Origin: Cyprinodon diabolis
Lineage: Eukaryota > Chordata > Actinopteri > Cyprinodontiformes > Cyprinodontidae
DNA: 64,000 nt
NCBI GenBank assembly: GCA_030533445.1
Contig: JARPUW010000311.1
Coordinates: forward strand, 39,128 to 103,127
Direction: 5' to 3'
Below the pieces are notes generated by a model. It made no database searches. It was not told the DNA's origin and saw only the letters and a list, made by a program, of their open reading frames with translations. The position numbers and the translations under genes were made by a program. Below, in pieces: positions 32,080 to 44,823 of this stretch. Numbering within the stretch: the stretch's first letter is position 1; each line of letters begins with the position of its first letter.

Positions 32080-35000
32080 CGGGACTAGTTACGTGCCGAA
32101 GTTTTGGGTATACGGGAGAATTATAATAATAACTAGAAAATTTCTAAAGAAATTTTGAGGGGGGCCACCTACTGCCCGTCTGGGGAACCGGGCCAATACG
32201 GCCCTGGCAAGTGACGTCGGGGCTCCCCAGACCAACTGCTTACGCCTTTGAGGGCTGCTGAGGGAAGGAAAGAGGGCAAGTTCATGGGCAAAGAGAGCTG
32301 TGTGCCACTTGTGCTGAAATCTGGGAAATAGACGTGCACAGCGTATGATGCACAAGGGTAATATGGGTTGTCCATATTGAAACACAGTGGGTAAAGCCCA
32401 GTTGGCGGGCTTCACCCGCCTGCTAGGAGCCATCTCAGTGAAGAAAAAAATCACCAATGGCGGGCTCTGCCCGCCTTCTAAGAGCCATTGCAGTGATGAA
32501 ATCACCAATGGCGGGCTCCGCCCGCCTGCTAAGAGCCATTGCAGTGATGTAATCACCTTTGGCGGGCTCCGCCCGCCTGTTACCATTGGCGGGCTCCGCC
32601 CGCCTTCTAAGAGCCATTGCAGTGATGAAATCACCAATGGCAATGAGCAATATGCCAGAATGTATGAGTGTGTATAAGGAAGAGGCTTTTATTCTGTAGA
32701 GTCCTTGTAGTCTTATTTTGAAAGTCTATCATGAATGTGCATCAAAAGATGGGTCACGCCCAGCAGTGATATAGAATCCATTTCCAAATGTTAAATCACT
32801 GGTTTTCCATGTTATTAGGTGAATAGTTGCTGTATTACAGAGTAAATGGGAGACTTTTATTGTGAAATTTGCTCTGGGTGTGTTTTGAAAAGGTCACTAG
32901 AGTCTAATAAAAACAACCTGGAAGAGTTTGGGTCATAATGTTGAGCCATTTGCATCAATTAATGCATTAGTATAATCTAGAGGCTTTTATTTTGTAGGGT
33001 CCCTGGAGTCTTATTTTGAAAGTCCAACAGAGTTGTGTTTATAGAAAATGTTCAGACCCGTCAATGATAGTTGATTACTTTCCAATCGTTAAATCACTCT
33101 TTTTCCATGTTATTAGGGCAGTAGATGAAGCGGAAATGGGAGGCTTTTATTTTGAAATTTGCTACAGGGTGTGTTTTAAACAGTCTCCTAGAGTCTATTC
33201 TCTAAAACGGGGTTGAGTTTGGGTCATAATGTTGAGCCATATAGGGCAATAAATATATGTAAAAAATATAGAGGCTTTTATTTTGTAGGGTCCCTGGAGT
33301 CTTATTTTGAAAGTCTATCAGTGCTGAGTGGCAAGGGAAGTGTCATGGACAGCAGTCATATAGTATCCATTTCCCAATGTTAAATCAGTCCTTTCACCCT
33401 CCATTAGATTAATATGTGCTGTTTAAAACAGCAGAGGTAAAATCTGTTTGAAGCTTGGTAACCTTGACAACGCTTAACGAGCCTCTCACTGACACAGACA
33501 ACAGCTGCACTCACTATTGGTTTCTTCTTCCCAGGCTTTTTTGTATGGGAAGAACGGCACCGAACAAACGACTACTGATCAAAAACCGTATGAGTTATTC
33601 AAAAAACATTTTCACCATGAGCATCAGCAATCCTTCGACTCCAACTATACCAACTTTGGTGTATGTGTGTCATTCAGAAAAATATTTATGACGAGTTGAA
33701 AACACATAGTCTGATTCGTTTCTCTCCCATCTTCAGCTCAAAAAGAATAGAGAAAGGCTGAAACTCTCATCGACTTTAGGTTGGTCTGGACGGTTTTTAA
33801 GGAAAAGTATTAATCCTACCGTAATTCCGAAGACATTGTGTGAGTCCAGAGGTTTCAGTCTACAAACTGACCAAAAATGGTGACTGTAGCTCCAAATATG
33901 TGGCCGTGAGGGCGAGAATAAGATGTTTGATCTTAAAAGAATGGCCGCCTCACACTAAGATTTCAGCAGCTGCACTCTAGCAGGCTGCTGCAGAAGCTAA
34001 CTGTCAGCTAGCTTCCAGGTGCTTACCCTCCGAACAAACGACTGCTGAGCAAAAACCGTAAAAGATATCTGAAAAATTCTTTCAGTGAAAGCAACATCTA
34101 TCCTTTGTCTCAGACTGGGGTAACCTTCATGTCTGTAGGTCTTTCACAACCCAAAACGAAGCACAAACAAAATGGTTGGCCCACCTGCTCCTCCCTTTGT
34201 TTGAACTGCAGGACCTCACTCTCACTCACCTTTTAGCTGCTAAAGCACCCCTCCGAACAAACGACTGCTGAGTAAAAACCGTAAAAGGTATCTGAAAAAT
34301 TATTTTTATCTAAGCGACAGCTATATCTTGTCTTCAATTGGAGTAACTTTCATGGCTGTAGGTCATCTACAACCTGAATGGGAAGAGAAAGAAAAAGAAA
34401 AAACGTTTTGTCACACCTGATCTTCTAATTGAGCTAGCTGCAGCAGGACACTCTCCCCCAGCTTTCAGCTGCTTAAAATGTCCTCCGAACAAACGACTGC
34501 TGAGCAAAAACCGTATGAGTTATTCAAAATATTTTTTCACCGTGAGCGTCAGTCATCCTTCGACTCCAACTATGCCAACTTTGGTGTATGTGTGTCATTC
34601 AGAAAAATATTTATGACGAGTTTAAAACACATAGTCGGATTCGTTTTTCTCCCCTCTTCTGCTCCAAAACCAATGAAAAACGGCTCTGATTTTCATCGAC
34701 TTTAGGTCGGTCTGGAGGGTTTTTAAGGAAAAGTATTAATCCTACCGTAATTCCGAAGATATTGTGTGGGTCCAGAGATTTCAGTCTACAAACTGACCAA
34801 AAATGGTGACTCTAGCTATAAATATGTGGCCGTGAGGGCGAGTTTAAAATGTTTTTTTGTGTTTAAAAAACGCCTGCCTCACACTCTAGCTTTTCAGTTG
34901 CTCCACTCTAGCAGGCTGGATTTTGCTAAAACTTTGTGGCGCTTGAGGTCTGATTATACAAAAACCGTAGCAGTTATCAACATACCGTCTTCAGTTTTAA

Positions 35001-35250
35001 ATAGACGAAGGATTTATCTACAAACTGAGCTTCAAACTGTTTTTCTAGGTGAATGTATGCCGACACAGTGAAGTGCTGTTTTTTATGCTTTTTTTTTCCT
35101 CTCCCCATTCATTTCCTATGGGATTTTTTTGCGACGTTTTCGCTAATAATTCGCAAACCTTCGGACTAATGAGAAAGTTTTATACAAGCACACATCACCC
35201 CATTGGTCCCGACGCGTGTGCCAACTTTGGGCCCGATCCGCCAAACCGTG
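32080..35250 (+). repeat. Satellite unit 11, family B with a different 3' end, 3,171 bp
   Basis: Family B markers (GCTACAGGG, GGACGGTTT, TTAAAAGAATGG, TGTCACACCTGATC, CTCTCCCCCAGC, CAAAATATT) run as far as about 34530. From about 34553 it reads CAGTCATCC and CATAGTCGGATTCG, the 3' state of units 1, 3, 4, 5, 16 and 19, where units 2 and 20 read CAGCCATCC and CATAGTCTGATTCG. The first minisatellite hairpin has a broken stem (GGGCTTCACCC at 32407). Confidence 0.97.
32404..32641. repeat. GC-rich hairpin minisatellite, 5 hairpins (unit 11)
   Basis: The first hairpin has one stem substitution (GGGCTTCACCC), one of the few stem changes in the window outside the first-hairpin variants of units 3, 4, 8, 9, 12 and 16. 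Confidence 0.95.
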
Positions 35251-38200
35251 CGGGACTAGTTACGCGCCGAAGTTTTGGGTATACGGGAGAATTATAATAA
35301 CTAGAAAATTTCTAAAGAAATTTTGAGGGGCGCCACCTACTGCCCGTCTGGGGAACCGGGCCAATACGGCCCTGGCAAGTGATGTCGGGGCTCCCCAGAC
35401 CAACTGCTTATGCCTTTGAGGGCTGCTGAGGGAAGGAAAGAGGGCTAGGTCATGGGCAAAGAGAGCTGTGTGCCACCTGTGCTGAAATCTGGGTAATAGA
35501 CGTGCACAGCGTATGATGCACAAGGGTAATATGGGTTGTCCATATTGAACCGCAGTGGGTAAAGCTCAGTTGGTGGGCTCCGCCCGCCTGCTAGGAGCCC
35601 TTGCAGCGATGAAAAAAATCCCCAATGGCGGGCATTGCCCGCCTGCTAAGAGCCATTGCAGTGATGAAATCACCAATGGCGGGCTCCGCCCGCCTGCTAG
35701 GAGCCATTGCAGTGATGAAAAAAATCACCATTGGCGGGCTCCGCCCGCCTCCTAACAGCCATTGCAGTGATGAAATCACCAATGGCGGGCTCCGCCCGCC
35801 TTCTAAGAGCCATTGCAGTGATGAAATTACAAATGGCTATAAGCAATATGCCAGAATGTATGAGTGTGTATAAGGAAGAGGCTTTTATTTTGTAGAGTCC
35901 CTGTAGTCTTATTTTGAAAGTCTATCATGGAAGTGCATCTATAGATGGGTCATGCCCAGCAGTGATATAGAATCCATTTCCAAATGTTAAATCACTGGTT
36001 TTCCATGTTATTAGGTGAATAGTTCCTGTATTACAGAGTAAATGGGGGACTTTTATTGTGAAATTTGCTCTGGGGTGTGTTTTGAAAAGGTCACTAGAGT
36101 CTAATAAAAACAACCTGGAAGAGTTTGGGTCATAATGTTGAGCCATTTGCATCAATTAATGCATTAGTATAATCTAGAGGCTTTTATTTTGTAGGGTCCC
36201 TGGAGTCTTATTTTGAAAGTCCAACAGAGTTGTGTTTAGAGAAAATGTTCAGACCCATCAATGATAGTTGATGACTTTCCAATCGTTAAATCACTCTTTT
36301 TCCATTTTATTAGGGCAGTAGATGAAGTGGAAATGGGAGGCTTTTATTTTGAAATTTGCCATAGGGTGTGTTTTAAACAGTCTCCTAGAGTCTATTCTCT
36401 AAAATGGGGTTGAGTTTGGGTCATAATGTTGAGCCATATAGGGCAATAAATATATGTAAAAAATATAGAGGCTTTTATTTTGAAGGGTCCCTGGAGTCTT
36501 ATTTTGAAAGTCAATCAGTGCTGAGTGGCAAGGGAAGTGTCATGGACGGCAGTCATATAGTATCCATTTCCCAATGTTAAATCAGTGCTTTCACCCTCCA
36601 TTAGATTAATATGTGCTGTTTAAAACAGCAGAGGTAAAATCTGTTTGAAGCTTGGTAACCTTGACAACGCTTAATGAGCCTCTCACTGACACAGACAACA
36701 GCTGCACTCACTATTGGTTTCTTCTTCCCAGGCTTTTTTGTATGGGAAGAACGGCACCGAACAAACGACTGCTGAGCAAAAACCGTATGAGTTATTAAAA
36801 AAAAAATTTCACCATGAGCATCAGCAATCCTTCGACTCCAACTATACCAACTTTGGTGTATGTGTGTCATTCAGAACAACATTTATGACGACTTGAAAAC
36901 ACATAGTCTGATTCGTTTTTCTCCCATCTTCAGTTTAAAAAGAATGGAGAAAGGCTGAAACTCATCGACTTTAGGTTGGTCTGGAGGGTTTTTAAGGAAA
37001 AGTATTCATCCTACCGTAATTCCGAAGACATTGTGTGAGTCCAGAGGTTTCAGTCTACAAACTGACCAAAAATGGTGACTGTAGGTCCAAATATGTGGCC
37101 GTGAGGGCGAGAATAAGATGTTTGATCTTAAAAAAATGGCCGCCTCCCACTAAGATTTCAGCAGCTGCACTCTAGCAGGCTGCTGCAGAAGCTAACTGTC
37201 AGCTAGCTTCCAGGTGCTTACCCTCCGAACAAACGACTGCTGAGCAAAAACCGTAAAAGGTATCTGAAAAATTCTTTCAGTGAAAGCAACATCTATCCTT
37301 TGTCTCAGACTGGGGTAACCTTCATGTCTGTAGGTCTTTCACAACCCAAAACGAAGCAAAAACAAAATGGTTGGCCCACCTGCTCCTCCCTTTCTTTTAA
37401 CTGCAGGACCTCACTCTCACTCACCTTTCAGCTGCTAAAGCACCCCTCCGAACAAACGACTGCTGAGTAAAAACCATAAAAGGTATCTCAAAAATTATTT
37501 TTATCTAAGCGACAGCTATATCTTGTCTTCAATTGGAGTAACTTTCATGGCTGTAGGTCATCTACAACCTGAATGGGAAGAGAAAGAAAAAGAAAAAACG
37601 TTTCGTCACACATGAGCTTCTAATTGAGCTAGCTGCAGCAGGTCACTCACCCAGCTTTGAGGTGCTTAAAATGTCCTCCGAACAAACGACTGCTGAGCAA
37701 AAACCGTATGAGTTATTCAAAAAATTCTTTCACCGTGAGCGTCAGCCATCCTTCGACTCCAACTATGCCAACTTTGGTGTATGTGTGTCATTCAGAAAAA
37801 TATTTATGACGACTTGAAAACACATAGTCTGATTCGTTTTTCTCCCCTCTTCTGCTCCAAAACCAATGAAAAACTGCTCTGATTTTCATCGACTTTAGGT
37901 CGGTCTGGAGGGTTTTTAAGGAAAAGTATTAATCCTACCGTAATTCCGAAGATATTGTGTGGGTCCAGAGATTTCAGTCTACAAACTGACCAAAAATGGT
38001 GACTCTAGCTATAAATATGTGGCCGTGAGGGCGAGTTTAAAATGTTTTTTTGTGTTTAAAAAACGCCTGCCTCACACTCTAGCTTTTCAGTTGCTCCACT
38101 CTAGCAGGCTGGATTTTGCTAAAACTTTGTGGCGCTTGAGGTCTGATTATACAAAAACCGTAGCAGTTATCAACATACCGTCTTCAGTTTTAAATAGACG

Positions 38201-38443
38201 AAGGATTTATCTACAAACTGAGCTTCAAACTGTTTTTCTAGGTGAATGTATGCCGACACAGTGAAGTGCTGTTTTTTATGCTTTTTTTTTCCTTTCCCCA
38301 TTCATTTCCTATGGGATTTTTTTGCGACGTTTTTGCTAATAATTCGCAAACCTTCGGACTAATGAGAAAGTTTTATACAAGCACACATCACCCCATTGGT
38401 CCCGACGCGTGTGCCAACTTTGGGCCCGATCCGCCAAACCGTG
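35251..38443 (+). repeat. Satellite unit 12, partial family C, 3,193 bp
   Basis: Family C markers are present from the minisatellite (GGTGGGC, loop ATT) to about 37440. Its first 130 bp instead read GTCTGGGGAACCGGGCC as in the majority heads. Private changes: GAGGGGCGCCACC near 35325, CTTATGCC near 35407, GTGCCACCTG near 35469, GGGTAATAG near 35492, GAAGTGGAAATGG near 36324 and TATTCATCCTACC near 37004. After about 37460 it has its own variants (AAAAACCATAAAAGGTATCTC, CGTTTCGTCACACATGAGC). No hairpin repeat. Confidence 0.96.
35572..35837. repeat. GC-rich hairpin minisatellite, 5 hairpins, family C layout (unit 12)
   Basis: Same loops and steps as unit 4. The last spacer reads CTAAGAGCC where units 4 and 16 read CTAAAAGCC. 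Confidence 0.95.
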
Positions 38444-38485
38444 CGGGACTAGTTACGCGCCGAAGTTTTGGGTATACGGGAGAAT

Positions 38486-38562
38486 TATAATAATAATAAT
38501 ACGCGGAATAAATATGTGCAATAGTAGTAGGTGGGCCATGCCTTCGGCATGTGGCCCCCCAA
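38486..38562. repeat. TAA microsatellite plus one hairpin repeat (unit 13)
   Basis: TACGCGG at 38500. Exit CCCCCCAACTAG, the form seen in units 3 and 16. The hairpin and GTGG flanks are intact. Confidence 0.93.
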
Positions 38563-38833
38563 CTAGAAAATTTCTAAAGAAATTTTGAGGGGGGCCACCT
38601 ACTGCCCGTCTGGGGAACCGGGCCAATACGGCCCTGGCAAGTGACGTCGGGGCTCCCCAGACCAACTGCTTACGCCTTTGAGGGCTGCTGAGGGAAGGAA
38701 AGAGGGCAAGTTCATGGGCAAAGAGAGCTGTGTGCCACTTGTGCTGAAATCTGGGAAATAGACGTGCACAGCGTATGATGCACAAGGGTAATATGGGTTG
38801 TCCATATTGAAACACAGTGGGTAAAGCCCAGTT

Positions 38834-39044
38834 GGCGGGCTTCGCCCGCCTGCGAGGAGCCATCTCAGTGAAGAAAAAAATCACCAATGGCGGGCTCTGC
38901 CCGCCTTCTAAGAGCCATTGCAGTGATGAAATCACCAATGGCGGGCTCCGCCCGCCTGCTAAGAGCCATTGCAGTGATGTAATCACCTTTGGCGGGCTCC
39001 GCCCGCCTTCTAAGAGCCATTGCAGTGATGAAATCACCAATGGC
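38834..39044. repeat. GC-rich hairpin minisatellite, 4 hairpins (unit 13)
   Basis: Loops TTC, TCT, TCC, TCC. The 27-bp step is missing, so steps are 55, 51, 51. Confidence 0.95.
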
Positions 39045-41654
39045 AATGAGCAATATGCCAGAATGTATGAGTGTGTATAAGGAAGAGGCTTTTATTCTGT
39101 AGAGTCCTTGTAGTCTTATTTTGAAAGTCTATCATGAATGTGCATCAAAAGATGGGTCACGCCCAGCAGTGATATAGAATCCATTTCCAAATGTTAAATC
39201 ACTGGTTTTCCATGTTATTAGGTGAATAGTTGCTGTATTACAGAGTAAATGGGAGACTTTTATTGTGAAATTTGCTCTGGGGTGTGTTTTGAAAAGGTCA
39301 CTAGAGTCTAATAAAAACAACCTGGAAGAGTTTGGGTCATAATGTTGAGCCATTTGCATCAATTAATGCATTAGTATAATCTAGAGGCTTTTATTTTGTA
39401 GGGTCCCTGGAGTCTTATTTTGAAAGTCCAACAGAGTTGTGTTTATAGAAAATGTTCAGACCCGTCAATGATAGTTGATTACTTTCCAATCGTTAAATCA
39501 CTCTTTTTCCATGTTATTAGGGCAGTAGATGAAGCGGAAATGGGAGGCTTTTATTTTGAAATTTGCTATAGGGTGTGTTTTAAACAGTCTCCTAGAGTCT
39601 ATTCTCTAAAACGGGGTTGAGTTTGGGTCATAATGTTGAGCCATATAGGGCAATAAATATATGTAAAAAATATAGAGGCTTTTATTTTGTAGGGTCCCTG
39701 GAGTCTTATTTTGAAAGTCTATCAGTGCTGAGTGGCAAGGGAAGTGTCATGGACAGCAGTCATATAGTATCCATTTCCCAATGTTAAATCAGTCCTTTCA
39801 CCCTCCATTAGATTAATATGTGCTGTTTAAAACAGCAGAGGTAAAATCTGTTTGAAGCTTGGTAACCTTGACAACGCTTAACGAGCCTCTCACTGACACA
39901 GACAACAGCTGCACTCACTATTGGTTTCTTCTTCCCAGGCTTTTTTGTATGGGAAGAACGGCACCGAACAAACGACTACTGATCAAAAACCGTATGAGTT
40001 ATTCAAAAAACATTTTCACCATGAGCATCAGCAATCCTTCGACTCCAACTATACCAACTTTGGTGTATGTGTGTCATTCAGAAAAATATTTATGACGAGT
40101 TGAAAACACATAGTCTGATTCGTTTCTCTCCCATCTTCAGCTCAAAAAGAATAGAGAAAGGCTGAAACTCTCATCGACTTTAGGTTGGTCTGGAGGGTTT
40201 TTAAGGAAAAGTATTAATCCTACCGTAATTCCGAAGACATTGTCTGAGTCCAGAGGTTTCAGTCTACAAACTGACCAAAAATGGTGACTGTAGCTCCAAA
40301 TATGTGGCCGTGAGGGCGAGAATAAGATGTTTGATCTTAAAAAAATGGCCGCCTCACACTAAGATTTCAGCAGCTGCACTCTAGCAGGCTGCTGCAGAAG
40401 CTAACTGTCAGCTAGCTTCCAGGTGCTTACCCTCCGAACAAACGACTGCTGAGCAAAAACCGTAAAAGATATCTGAAAAATTCTTTCAGTGAAAGCAACA
40501 TCTATCCTTTGTCTCATACTGGGGTAACCTTCATGTCTGTAGGTCTTTCACAACCCAAAACGAAGCACAAACAAAATGGTTGGCCCACCTGCTCCTCCCT
40601 TTGTTTGAACTGCAGGACCTCACTCTCACTCACCTTTTAGCTGCTAAAGCACCCCTCCGAACAAACGACTGCTGAGTAAAAACCGTAAAAGGTATCTGAA
40701 AAATTCTTTTTATCTAAGCGACAGCTATATCTTGTCTTCAATTGGAGTAACTTTCATGGCTGTAGGTCATCTACAAACTGAATGGGAAGAGAAAGAAAAA
40801 GAAAAAACGTTTCATCACACCTAAGCTTCTAATTGAGCTAGCTGCAGCAGGTCACTGTCACTCAGCTTTCAGGTGCTTAAAATGTCCTCCGAACAAACGA
40901 CTGCTGAGCAAAAACCGTATGAGTTATTCAAAAAAATTTTTCACCGTGAGCGTCAGTCATCCTTCGACTCCAACTATGCCAACTTTGGTGTATGTGTGTC
41001 ATTCAGAAAAATATTTATGACGAGTTTAAAACACATAGTCTGATTCGTTTTTCTCCCCTCTTCTGCTCCAAAACCAATGAAAAACGGCTCTGATTTTCAT
41101 CGACTTTAGGTCGGTCTGGAGGGTTTTTAAGGAAAAGTATTAATCCTACCGTAATTCCGAAGATATTGTGTGGGTCCAGAGATTTCAGTCTACAAACTGA
41201 CCAAAAATGGTGACTCTAGCTATAAATATGTGGCCGTGAGGGCGAGTTTAAAATGTTTTTTTGTGTTTAAAAAACGCCTGCCTCACACTCTAGCTTTTCA
41301 GTTGCTCCACTCTAGCAGGCTGGATTTTGCTAAAACTTTGTGGCGCTTGAGGTCTGATTATACAAAAACCGTAGCAGTTATCAACATACCGTCTTCAGTT
41401 TTAAATAGACGAAGGATTTATCTACAAACTAAGCTTCAAACTGTTTTTCTAGGTGAATGTATGCCGACACAGTGAAGTGCTGTTTTTTATGCTTTTTTTT
41501 TCCTCTCCCCATTCATTTCCTATGGGATTTTTTTGCGACGTTTTCGCTAATAATTCGCAAACCTTCGGACTAATGAGAAAGTTTTATACAAGCACACATC
41601 ACCCCATTGGTCCCGACGCGTGTGCCAACTTTGGGCCCGATCCGCCAAACCGTG

Positions 41655-44600
41655 CGGGACTAGTTACGCGCCGAAGTTTTGGGTATACGGGAGAATTATA
41701 ATAACTAGAAAATTTCTAAAGAAATTTTGAGGGGGGCCACCTACTGCCCGTCTGGGGAACCGGGCCAATACGGCCCTGGCAAGTGACGTCGGGGCTCCCC
41801 AGACCAACTGCTTACGCCTTTGAGGGCTGCTGAGGGAAGGAAAGAGGGCAAGTTCATGGGCAAAGAGAGCTGTGTGCCACTTGTGCTGAAATCTGGGAAA
41901 TAGACGTGCACAGCGTATGATGCACAAGGGTAATATGGGTTGTCCATATTGAAACACAGTGGGTAAAGCCCAGTTGGCGGGCTTCGCCCGCCTGCTAGGA
42001 GCCATCTCAGTGAAGAAAAAAATCACCAATGGCGGGCTCTGCCCGCCTTCTAAGAGCCATTGCAGTGATGAAATCACCAATGGCGGGCTCCGCCCGCCTG
42101 CTAAGAGCCATTGCAGTGATGTAATCACCTTTGGCGGGCTCCGCCCGCCTGTTACCATTGGCGGGCTCCGCCCGCCTTCTAAGAGCCATTGCAGTGATGA
42201 AATCACCAATGGCAATGAGCAATATGCCAGAATGTATGAGTGTGTATAAGGAAGAGGCTTTTATTCTGTAGAGTCCTTGTAGTCTTATTTTGAAAGTCTA
42301 TCATGAATGTGCATCAAAAGATGGGTCACGCCCAGCAGTGATATAGAATCCATTTCCAAATGTTAAATCACTGGTTTTCCATGTTATTAGGTGAATAGTT
42401 GCTGTATTACAGAGTAAATGGGAGACTTTTATTGTGAAATTTGCTCTGGGGTGTGTTTTGAAAAGGTCACTAGAGTCTAATAAAAACAACCTGGAAGAGT
42501 TTGGGTCATAATGTTGAGCCATTTGCATCAATTAATGCATTACTATAATCTAGAGGCTTCTATTTTGTAGGGTCCCTGGAGTCTTATTTTGAAAGTCCAA
42601 CAGAGTTGTGTTTATAGAAAATGTTCAGACCCGTCAATGATAGTTGATTACTTTCCAATCGTTAAATCACTCTTTTTCCATGTTATTAGGGCAGTAGATG
42701 AAGCGGAAATGGGAGGCTTTTATTTTGAAATTTGCTATAGGGTGTGTTTTAAACAGTCTCCTAGAGTCTATTCTCTAAAACGGGGTTGAGTTTGGGTCAT
42801 AATGTTGAGCCATATAGGGCAATAAATATATGTAAAAAATATAGAGGCTTTTATTTTGTAGGGTCCCTGGAGTCTTATTTTGAAAGTCTATCAGTGCTGA
42901 GTGGCAAGGGAAGTGTCATGTACAGCAGTCATATAGTATCCATTTCCCAATGTTAAATCAGTCCTTTCACCCTCCATTAGATTAATATGTGCTGTTTAAA
43001 ACAGCAGAGGTAAAATCTGTTTGAAGCTTGGTAACCTTGACAACGCTTAACGAGCCTCTCACTGACACAGACAACAGCTGCACTCACTATTGGTTTCTTC
43101 TTCCCAGGCTTTTTTGTATGGGAAGAACGGCACCGAACAAACGACTACTGATCAAAAACCGTATGAGTTATTCAAAAAACATTTTCACCATGAGCATCAG
43201 CAATCCTTCGACTCCAACTATACCAACTTTGGTGTATGTGTGTCATTCAGAAAAATATTTATGACGAGTTGAAAACACATAGTCTGATTCGTTTCTCTCC
43301 CATCTTCAGCTCAAAAAGAATAGAGAAAGGCTGAAACTCTCATCGACTTTAGGTTGGTCTGGAGGGTTTTTAAGGAAAAGTATTAATCCTACCGTAATTC
43401 CGAAGACATTGTGTGAGTCCAGAGGTTTCAGTCTACAAACTGACCAAAAATGGTGACTGTAGCTCCAAATATGTGGCCGTGAGGGCGAGAATAAGATGTT
43501 TGATCTTAAAAAAATGGCCGCCTCACACTAAGATTTCAGCAGCTGCACTCTAGCAGGCTGCTGCAGAAGCTAACTGTCAGCTAGCTTCCAGGTGCTTACC
43601 CTCCGAACAAACGACTGCTGAGCAAAAACCGTAAAAGATATCTGAAAAATTCTTTCAGTGAAAGCAACATCTATCCTTTGTCTCAGACTGGGGTAACCTT
43701 CATGTCTGTAGGTCTTTCACAACCCAAAACGAAGCACAAACAAAATGGTTGGCCCACCTGCTCCTCCCTTTGTTTGAACTGCAGGACCTCACTCTCACTC
43801 ACCTTTTAGCTGCTAAAGCACCCCTCCGAACAAACGACTGCTGAGTAAAAACCGTAAAAGGTATCTGAAAAATTCTTTTTATCTAAGCGACAGCTATATC
43901 TTGTCTTCAATTGGAGTAACTTTCATGGCTGTAGGTCATCTACAAACTGAATGGGAAGAGAAAGAAAAAGAAAAAACGTTTCATCACACCTAAGCTTCTA
44001 ATTGAGCTAGCTGCAGCAGGTCACTGTCACTCAGCTTTCAGGTGCTTAAAATGTCCTCCGAACAAACGACTGCTGAGCAAAAACCGTATGAGTTATTCAA
44101 AAAATTTTTTCACCGTGAGCGTCAGTCATCCTTCGACTCCAACTATGCCAACTTTGGTGTATGTGTGTCATTCAGAAAAATATTTATGACGAGTTTAAAA
44201 CACATAGTCTGATTCGTTTTTCTCCCCTCTTCTGCTCCAAAACCAATGAAAAACGGCTCTGATTTTCATCGACTTTAGGTCGGTCTGGAGGGTTTTTAAG
44301 GAAAAGTATTAATCCTACCGTAATTCCGAAGATATTGTGTGGGTCCAGAGATTTCAGTCTACAAACTGACCAAAAATGGTGACTCTAGCTATAAATATGT
44401 GGCCGTGAGGGCGAGTTTAAAATGTTTTTTTGTGTTTAAAAAACGCCTGCCTCACACTCTAGCTTTTCAGTTGCTCCACTCTAGCAGGCTGGATTTTGCT
44501 AAAACTTTGTGGCGCTTGAGGTCTGATTATACAAAAACCGTAGCAGTTATCAACATACCGTCTTCAGTTTTAAATAGACGAAGGATTTATCTACAAACTG

Positions 44601-44823
44601 AGCTTCAAACTGTTTTTCTAGGTGAATGTATGCCGACACAGTGAAGTGCTGTTTTTTATGCTTTTTTTTTCCTCTCCCCATTCATTTCCTATGGGATTTT
44701 TTTGCGACGTTTTCGCTAATAATTCGCAAACCTTCGGACTAATGAGAAAGTTTTATACAAGCACACATCACCCCATTGGTCCCGACGCGTGTGCCAACTT
44801 TGGGCCCGATCCGCCAAACCGTG
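41655..44823 (+). repeat. Satellite unit 14, A-like mosaic, 3,169 bp
   Basis: It carries some family A states (CATTACTATAATC near 42537, CATGTACAGC near 42918) but not others (TATAGGGCAA near 42814, CATCGACTTT, AAGGAAAAG), so it is patchwork rather than a clean A copy. Private change: GAGGCTTCTATTTTG near 42553, a substitution in the core of a module III copy. No hairpin repeat, five minisatellite hairpins. Confidence 0.96.
41976..42213. repeat. GC-rich hairpin minisatellite, 5 hairpins (unit 14)
   Basis: Standard layout and loops. Confidence 0.95.

Larger units (their letters stand above)
38444..41654 (+). repeat. Satellite unit 13, 3,211 bp
   Basis: One hairpin repeat and a four-hairpin minisatellite lacking the 27-bp step. 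The arithmetic is exact against the 3,172-bp class: minus 27 plus 66 gives 3,211. Private changes: GCCTGCGAGGAGCC near 38848, TTGTCTGAGTCC near 40241, CTCATACTGGGG near 40514 and CTACAAACTAAGCTTC near 41422. Confidence 0.97.
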
